Positions 41,826-47,168 of a DNA stretch of 47,168 bases are shown piece after piece. The position numbers and the translations under genes were made by a program. Numbering within the stretch: position 1 is the stretch's first letter; every line of letters begins with the position of its first letter. This DNA comes from Proteiniphilum sp. UBA5283 (GTDB lineage Bacteria; Bacteroidota; Bacteroidia; Bacteroidales; Dysgonomonadaceae): positions 387 through 47,554 of the forward strand of contig DHSP01000046.1 in the NCBI GenBank assembly GCA_002408485.1. The letters run 5' to 3'. Below the pieces are notes generated by a model. That model was given only the letters and a program-made list of their open reading frames with translations, was not told the origin of the DNA and made no database searches.

Positions 41826-44800
41826 TTATATCGGATATATCGGAACAACTTTGCGGAGCTTCACATAAAAGACGAATCCTTTTACACGATCAAAGCCCAT
41901 CTCTTCGATGGCTTTCACATAACGTTGTACCTGCCGGTTGTATCGCGGATCTACCAATTCCCCGAATTTGTAGTCGGCCACAATCACTTCGTCTTTACGG
42001 ATCATCACACGGTCGGGACGGCTTAACCCCATGCGGGGATGCAGTACCTGTGCTTCGTTCAGTACCGTGAATTGGTCACTATACCAATTGCTTATCTCAG
42101 GGAGAGAGAGAATGTCAACCATTTCTCTGATGGTGCTGTCCCTGTCTTGTTCCTGCAACTCTCCTTCCGATATCTTCTGCTCCACAGCCACGGGTATATC
42201 TGTCACCGTTTTTATGTGGCTGATCATATCGTGCATCATTTTTCCATAATCACGGCGACCGTCGTCACTGAAAAAACCGGTCGAGTTAAGACGCAGCTTC
42301 AGACGATTACTGAACGGGTGCGATTGCCATTTGCCGGTTTTGTACGATGGTGCTCCCGCCTTCTCATCCCCTTCGTGCAGAGAGGATGAGCCGAAGGTGA
42401 ACCTGTCTGCGCACTCCTCTTCGGAAAAATATTCGGACAGTGTAACAAATTGTTTCTTGTCGTCCGTTTTGACTTGAGGGGCTGTGATGCTTCGCCACAA
42501 TAGGTCAGCCACGGTAGTGATCGACTCCGGCTTATCGGGTTTTGGGGCAAACATGATCAACCGGTGCTTGGCCCGGGTAAAAGCCACGTATAACAAGTTA
42601 AGGTTATCGATATAGGTAAATCGTTTTTCGTTCAGATAATCGTTTCTGAAAATAGTGTCGGTAAGGGTTTTGCCATATTTGAGGGGAGCTACGCTCAATT
42701 GATCAAAAGGGGCCACTCCCGGCTTACACCAAATAATATCGTTGTGGTTGGGAGCATGGTCCACACCCCAGTTTACAAAGGGCATAATCACCGCTCCGAA
42801 ACCCAGCCCTTTCGATTTGTGGATGGTAATCAGCCGTATGGCATCCTGGTCTTCCGGAGAAAAGAGCGCCTTCTGACAACCTTTCTCATCCCACCAATCG
42901 AGAAACGTACCCAAGTCTGTCGTGTTGCGGGAGCTGAACTTCATCGCTATATCCAAAAAAGCCTGGATATAAGCATTTTCCTGTTCGTTGAGCGCCTCGG
43001 AAGAAAGGGCAAAAAAGCGTTCAATCATGTCGTAGAAGGGGAGTGAGGCCAACTCTTTTATGTGTTGTTTTACTTCGTCGGGGAAGTCGCCTTCTGCGCC
43101 GTCCCAATATGACTGTAGCGCCTCATCGGGTGTTGCCCTGTGGTGGAACCGGAAGTATTCATATGCCGCCATCATCCGTCGTGTTTTGTCTTTTGGATTC
43201 CGGAAATGGCGCATCAGGGAGATCACCGCCTTCACGCTTTGTGCACTGCCAATGAGCAGCGCTTCGTTGGAGATGATGTCGAATTTGTAGGGTGAGCCCG
43301 GATGGTTTTTTTTGTAGGCAAGCAGTGCCTGGGCCACGGCCACGGCCTCGTGGTTCCATCGCACAACCACGGCTATGTCTTTGGGCGGGAAGCCCTGAGC
43401 CTGCAGCTGTTCAACTTCGTACGGCAGCTGCTCCAGTACATTCGCTTTCCAGTCCGACGCCGTTTCCTTCTCGTTTTTCAGAAAGGTGATCCTCACCTGC
43501 CCGCCGCTCTCTTTTTTTTGGGGAGGAACATGCTGATAAGCATCTCTGTAGGCGTCAGTGATTTGTGTGTCGGCAAGCTCCTGGGTCGCATTGTCAAATT
43601 CCTGTTGCAGGATGGAAGATGCCTGAGAAAAGAAGGCATTATTGAATTGTATGATGCAGGCGTCACTTCGCCAGTTGGTATCCAGCACCTGTTCCCGGAT
43701 GTTCTCCGCATGAAAATCACTGGATACCTGCGTCTCCAGCAGGCGCCAGTCGGAATTCCGGAATCGGTAGATACTTTGCTTTACATCGCCCACGATCAGG
43801 TTAAAGTTACCCGAAGCCATGCTCTCTCCGACCAGTGGTTTGAAATTATTCCATTGCATGCGAGAGGTATCCTGAAACTCATCGATCATATAATTGGATA
43901 TCCGTGTACCTGTTTTTTCATAAATAAACGGTGAGTCGGTACCGGCAATCATCTTGTTTAACAATTCCGTGGTGTCTGAGAGAAACAAAGTGTTGTTTTC
44001 CTGTTGCAGTTTGCGGAGCCTGTTTTTGATATCGCTGAGGATGCCGAGGGTATAGAAATTGCGGAGAATGCTGAGCGCGGAATTGTAATGGATGTTGTTC
44101 TCGAAAAGCCAGATGGCTTTTTTTACCGCATCGTTCAATCCTTCGGAATAGGCCGCTTCAATGGCTGCACGTATCTCGGGTGGTGTGGTTTTGGTTATCC
44201 ACTTTTCCGGGTTGTCCGCCAGATTGATGAACGTGTTTGTGGGCGGTTTCATTTCTCTGTTTGCCCATTTTGCAAAATGCGAGAATGGAGAGCGGCTTCC
44301 GCCACTGAAATCAGAAAAATGCAACCCGAAGCGGTTCATCGTATTCAGTCCCTTTTCTCCTGTTTCTTTCGTTTCCTTCTCGAAATTGCATACAATTTTC
44401 TGAAGCGTCTGCTGGTAGGAAAGAAGGAATTCCTTGTCCCGAATCATTTCTTCCTCTTGGCGCGAGAACGACTTGTAGGTCTCGTTTGATAGCTGTTTAG
44501 CCAAGTCCAGCACCTGTCGGTTTATCTTCCAGCTCTTTCCCTCTTCAATGCTATGCTGCATAAAGAGCAGTAACCAATCGGAAAGCACCTTGTTCTCCGG
44601 AAGCTCCAGCTCAGAGAGCATCAGATCGACCGTCTCCATGAGGTAGGAGGATTCATCCAGCTCAATGTTATATCCGCCTGACAATCCCATTTCACGGGTG
44701 AAAGCACGCATGGTTTGTTGAAAGAAGCGATCGATCGTGCTGATGGAAAAAGCCGAATAATCGTGCAGGATACTTTCCAAAATGTCTTTAGCCTGCGAAC

Positions 44801-45077
44801 GAATGGCCTTCTCATTCAAAGAAAAGTCGTTCATGAGCTCCTGCAAATAGGAGGAGGCTTCGCCCGATGCCAGCCGATAAAGTTCCTTCACGATGCGAGA
44901 TTTCATTTCGTCGGTTGCCTTGTTGGTGAAGGTGACCGCCAAAATGTGGCGGTGTCGTTGCGGTCCCGAGAAGAGCAGATGAAGGTACTCACCTGTCAGC
45001 CGGTGTGTTTTCCCTGATCCGGCAGAGGCTTTGATCACATGGAGGTAGTGACTCTCAGATGATGCGAGATTTGGCAT
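41826..45077 (-). CDS. AddA/RecB-like UvrD-family helicase-nuclease
   Basis: 1083 residues from ATG at 45077 (MPNLASSESHYLHVIKAS); the frame goes further upstream but overlaps SUI1. N-terminal SF1A helicase: Walker A KASAGSGKTHRLTG (GSGKT at 20-24), LAVTFTNKATDEMKSRI, DEFQDTSRMQW (Walker B/Q region), VGDVKQSIYRFR, IRLITIHKSKGLGF and LLYVAFTRAKHRLIMFAP. The C-terminal PD-(D/E)xK nuclease reads RPDRVMIRKDEVIVADYKFGE then YNRQVQRYV. Double-strand-break end resection is the expected role. An AddB partner is not in the window. Confidence 0.93.
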   Translation of the reverse strand: MPNLASSESHYLHVIKASAGSGKTHRLTGEYLHLLFSGPQRHRHILAVTFTNKATDEMKSRIVKELYRLASGEASSYLQELMNDFSLNEKAIRSQAKDILESILHDYSAFSISTIDRFFQQTMRAFTREMGLSGGYNIELDESSYLMETVDLMLSELELPENKVLSDWLLLFMQHSIEEGKSWKINRQVLDLAKQLSNETYKSFSRQEEEMIRDKEFLLSYQQTLQKIVCNFEKETKETGEKGLNTMNRFGLHFSDFSGGSRSPFSHFAKWANREMKPPTNTFINLADNPEKWITKTTPPEIRAAIEAAYSEGLNDAVKKAIWLFENNIHYNSALSILRNFYTLGILSDIKNRLRKLQQENNTLFLSDTTELLNKMIAGTDSPFIYEKTGTRISNYMIDEFQDTSRMQWNNFKPLVGESMASGNFNLIVGDVKQSIYRFRNSDWRLLETQVSSDFHAENIREQVLDTNWRSDACIIQFNNAFFSQASSILQQEFDNATQELADTQITDAYRDAYQHVPPQKKESGGQVRITFLKNEKETASDWKANVLEQLPYEVEQLQAQGFPPKDIAVVVRWNHEAVAVAQALLAYKKNHPGSPYKFDIISNEALLIGSAQSVKAVISLMRHFRNPKDKTRRMMAAYEYFRFHHRATPDEALQSYWDGAEGDFPDEVKQHIKELASLPFYDMIERFFALSSEALNEQENAYIQAFLDIAMKFSSRNTTDLGTFLDWWDEKGCQKALFSPEDQDAIRLITIHKSKGLGFGAVIMPFVNWGVDHAPNHNDIIWCKPGVAPFDQLSVAPLKYGKTLTDTIFRNDYLNEKRFTYIDNLNLLYVAFTRAKHRLIMFAPKPDKPESITTVADLLWRSITAPQVKTDDKKQFVTLSEYFSEEECADRFTFGSSSLHEGDEKAGAPSYKTGKWQSHPFSNRLKLRLNSTGFFSDDGRRDYGKMMHDMISHIKTVTDIPVAVEQKISEGELQEQDRDSTIREMVDILSLPEISNWYSDQFTVLNEAQVLHPRMGLSRPDRVMIRKDEVIVADYKFGELVDPRYNRQVQRYVKAIEEMGFDRVKGFVFYVKLRKVVPIYPI

Positions 45078-45393
45078 ATCCCTCCTTTTGCAAGATTCCC
45101 AACACCTTCTCACGATGATCGCCCTGAATGATAATCTCACCCTCTTTAGTCGATCCCCCCACGCCGCATTTGGTCTTCAAGAGCTTGCCCAGCTCCTGCA
45201 GGTCGTCCTCTTTCCCTGTGAAGCCGGTGACCAGTGTCACCGCTTTGCCTTTTCGGTTCCGCTTATCGAGACTGATCCGCAGCGACTGTTTTTCTTTGGG
45301 CAGTGTCTCTGTAACCTCTTCGTTCTCCTTGTTGTAATGATAGTCAGGATTGGTGGAGTAGACTATGTTCAGTCTTTTTTTCCAGTCATTCAT
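45055..45393 (-). CDS. SUI1/eIF1-family translation factor (YciH-like)
   Basis: 112 residues from ATG at 45393 (MNDWKKRLNIVYSTNPDY); a GTG two codons upstream is possible. The SUI1 domain covers about 40-112: SLRISLDKRNRKGKAVTLVTGF, LLKTKCGVGGSTKEGEIIIQGDHREKVLGIL. Homologous to eIF1 and E. coli YciH, which influences start-site fidelity. The exact role in Bacteroidetes is not established. Its 3' end overlaps the helicase start by 23 bp, and it begins 11 bp after the Na/Pi gene, so the three form one leftward operon. Confidence 0.92.
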   Translation of the reverse strand: MNDWKKRLNIVYSTNPDYHYNKENEEVTETLPKEKQSLRISLDKRNRKGKAVTLVTGFTGKEDDLQELGKLLKTKCGVGGSTKEGEIIIQGDHREKVLGILQKEGYAKSRII

Positions 45394-45404
45394 TGGCACT
45401 AATA

Positions 45405-47168
45405 TTATTTTTTTTCCAGTGATTCAATCACATTGATGATGTAATCACCCATTCGCTCACAGTCTGAAATGATATCAATGTAAAACACACCATTCTGATA
45501 GGAATATCGTTTCAGATTGAGATTCTCCACATTCTCCCGTTTCAGCATATTCCTTTTTTCGTTGATGCTGTTTTCTATATGCTTGCTGTTTACCAGGTCC
45601 GACTCCGTAATCTTCTTGTTTTTCAATAGGTTCTGCATGTTCTCGAGAGCTTTGTCCATCAGTTCGTACATGGAGTTGATATTTTCAAGAATGCACTCCT
45701 CAAATTCAGTCTCTGCTTCCATCTTGCGTTTCAGGTGACGGGCAATGTTACAGGCCGAGTCGGCAATGCTTTCAATTTCGGTTACCGCCCGCAGGATGGA
45801 ACGTACTCGTTCCTTGCTCTGGTGGCTCAATTTCCCCTCGGTCACCTTGCTCAGGTAAGATCCAATCTCCACTTCCATCCGGTCGCTGATATCTTCGTAT
45901 TTCTCGGTCCGGTTGTAGAGTTTGAGAAACTTCTTGTCGCTGTTCTTCAGGTTGGTCATTTTTTTCACAAAGCCAAACATCTTCTTCACCCGCGTGACAT
46001 ATACCTCCACCTCTTTCTCTGCCTGCAGGATGGAGAGCTCGTCGGTAGAAGCCAGTCCGGTAGAGATATACTGCAATATGAACTCTTCGTCTTCTTCTTC
46101 TCCCTTTTTCGGCCTGATCAGGGTGAGACAAATCTTTTCATAGAGCTTCACAAACCAGATCATCAGTGTGACGTTGCAAATGTTGAACAGGGTGTGGAAG
46201 AGAGACAGTCCGTAAGAAACAGAGGCCTGGTAGGTGATATACTGTTCCTGTAATGCAGCCAGCTTCGGGGAGAGTTCCGACCGGGGCAGGGTCGATATCT
46301 GTGCATAGTCGTCCGCCGAGAGTGATTCAATGAAAGCGTTGATGCCGGATGGGTGCACCGATGCGAAGCTGGGCACGATGTTGTCAACCATCTGCACAAA
46401 ATGTTTAAAGACAAAGAGCATCCAGATCACTCCCATCACGTTGAACATGAAGTGGGCAAAGGCAGTCCGCTTTGCCGACAGGTTGGCCGGGATGGCTGCC
46501 AGGTTAGCGGTGATGGTGGTGCCGATGTTCTCTCCCAGGATCATGGCTGCCGCACTGGGGAAGTCAATCCAACCCTGTGCAGCCATGATCAATGTCAGAG
46601 CTACCGTTGCGCTGGAGGATTGTACGATGATCGTCAGCACGGTGCCCACCATCAGAAAGAAGAGGGTGGAGAGGATTCCCATGTTGGTGAAGTTCTGTAC
46701 GAACGAAAGTACTTCCGGGTTATTCTGCAGGTCAGGCATCGATTCTTTCAGGAAGTCGAGTCCCATAAACAGAAAGGCAAATCCAAAAATGAATTCGCCC
46801 AGCGACTTGTTCCTGCTCCGGGAGGAGAAGATCAGCGGCAGTGCTACACCCATCAGTGGAATGGACAATGCACTGATGGAGAACTTGCCGAAACCGAAGA
46901 AGGAGATCATCCATGCTGTAACCGTGGTGCCAATGTTGGCGCCCATAATCACGCCGATGGATTGGATCAGGCTCAACAGTCCTGCATTGACAAAACTTAC
47001 CACCATGACGGTGGTGGCAGAAGAGGATTGTACCAGGGTGGTGATCAGCAAACCGGTGAGGATACCCATCACCCGGTTCTTTGTCATGGCCGACAAAATG
47101 TTCCTGAGTTTGTTGCCTGCCAGTTTCTGCAGGCCTTCGCTCATGATCTTCATACCATAAAGGAAAAG
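45405..47168 (-). CDS. Na/Pi cotransporter family protein with C-terminal PhoU-like domain (partial, cut by right edge)
   Basis: 588 codons in the window, open through the right edge. Two inverted-repeat halves each carry the NptA/Pi-cotransporter motif: TTLVQSSSATTVMVVSFVNAG and IIVQSSSATVALTLIMAA, with GANIGTTVTAWM and GENIGTTITANL. After about eight TM segments, the C-terminal 220 residues are a helical PhoU-like domain (RVRSILRAVTEIESIADSACNIARHL; DIISDCERMGDYIINVIESLEKK). Although an ATG exists at 47153, codons LFLYG continue upstream in frame, as in the family's LFLYGMKLMSEGLQ start, so the true N-terminus lies beyond 47168. Predicted phosphate/Na+ transport or regulation. Confidence 0.92.
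   Translation of the reverse strand, partial: LFLYGMKIMSEGLQKLAGNKLRNILSAMTKNRVMGILTGLLITTLVQSSSATTVMVVSFVNAGLLSLIQSIGVIMGANIGTTVTAWMISFFGFGKFSISALSIPLMGVALPLIFSSRSRNKSLGEFIFGFAFLFMGLDFLKESMPDLQNNPEVLSFVQNFTNMGILSTLFFLMVGTVLTIIVQSSSATVALTLIMAAQGWIDFPSAAAMILGENIGTTITANLAAIPANLSAKRTAFAHFMFNVMGVIWMLFVFKHFVQMVDNIVPSFASVHPSGINAFIESLSADDYAQISTLPRSELSPKLAALQEQYITYQASVSYGLSLFHTLFNICNVTLMIWFVKLYEKICLTLIRPKKGEEEDEEFILQYISTGLASTDELSILQAEKEVEVYVTRVKKMFGFVKKMTNLKNSDKKFLKLYNRTEKYEDISDRMEVEIGSYLSKVTEGKLSHQSKERVRSILRAVTEIESIADSACNIARHLKRKMEAETEFEECILENINSMYELMDKALENMQNLLKNKKITESDLVNSKHIENSINEKRNMLKRENVENLNLKRYSYQNGVFYIDIISDCERMGDYIINVIESLEKK

Noticed and set aside
46330..47160. 276-codon plus-strand ORF
   Set aside because: Antisense to the Na/Pi cotransporter; Met/Thr/Ser-rich shadow without recognisable domain.

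Overview
The window looks like core chromosome of an anaerobic Bacteroidales bacterium. Several promoters fit the Bacteroidetes pattern TTTG-N19/20-TAnnTTTG, Shine-Dalgarno sites are scarce, and marker arrangements are typical of the phylum (pdxJ next to an ACT protein and nadK, zapA next to rny, a gamma-alpha fused KorA, and a debranching enzyme/glycosyltransferase/GH57 cluster). The amino-acid-fermenting gene content suggests a Dysgonomonadaceae-like organism, but that placement is inference. I see no tRNA, rRNA, CRISPR array, prophage or intact transposase.

Layout. 1-2924: exbB (cut by the left edge) and pdxJ leftward, an ACT-domain protein and nadK rightward. 2956-8928: a leftward operon for a sodium-pumping methylmalonyl-CoA decarboxylase (mce, carboxyltransferase, lamin-tail/OadG lipoprotein, biotin carrier, two tandem OadB subunits and a 46-residue OadG-like gene). 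9058-12861: pfkA, ispH, cmk and a TerC-family gene. 13152-19043: divergent P5C dehydrogenase and proline dehydrogenase, then 2-oxoglutarate:ferredoxin oxidoreductase (korAB). 19235-22304: murA, murB and a tetrapyrrole-methylase-type methyltransferase. 22437-26881: exported sugar isomerase-like protein, RsmF-type methyltransferase, orphan histidine kinase and B3/4 protein. 27215-29529: coiled-coil protein, zapA, rny. 29686-34318: glycogen/alpha-glucan operon. 34500-39373: rhomboid protease, ddh, lgt, flavodiiron protein, nagB. 39374-47168: a repeat-bearing intergenic region, GNAT, secreted esterase, a decayed metallophosphoesterase, an AddA/RecB-like helicase-nuclease, SUI1 factor and a Na/Pi cotransporter cut by the right edge.

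How the genes fit together. Proline dehydrogenase and P5C dehydrogenase make glutamate. After deamination to 2-oxoglutarate (enzyme not in this window), KorAB makes succinyl-CoA. Mutase (not in this window), Mce and the Na+-pumping decarboxylase then give propionyl-CoA while extruding Na+. The window therefore holds the two ends of a proline/glutamate-to-propionate route that stores energy as a sodium gradient. murA, murB, ddh and lgt serve the envelope; the debranching enzyme, GT4 and GH57 proteins serve glycogen.

Most noteworthy: the doubled OadB with an extra tiny OadG; a lamin-tail/OadG fusion; two near-identical ~120 bp palindromic repeats in opposite orientation about 9.8 kb apart; MurA with Asp in place of the fosfomycin-target Cys; a GH57 protein with Asn in place of a predicted catalytic Asp; a multiply frameshifted metallophosphoesterase remnant; and a strong unexplained 66 bp inverted repeat.
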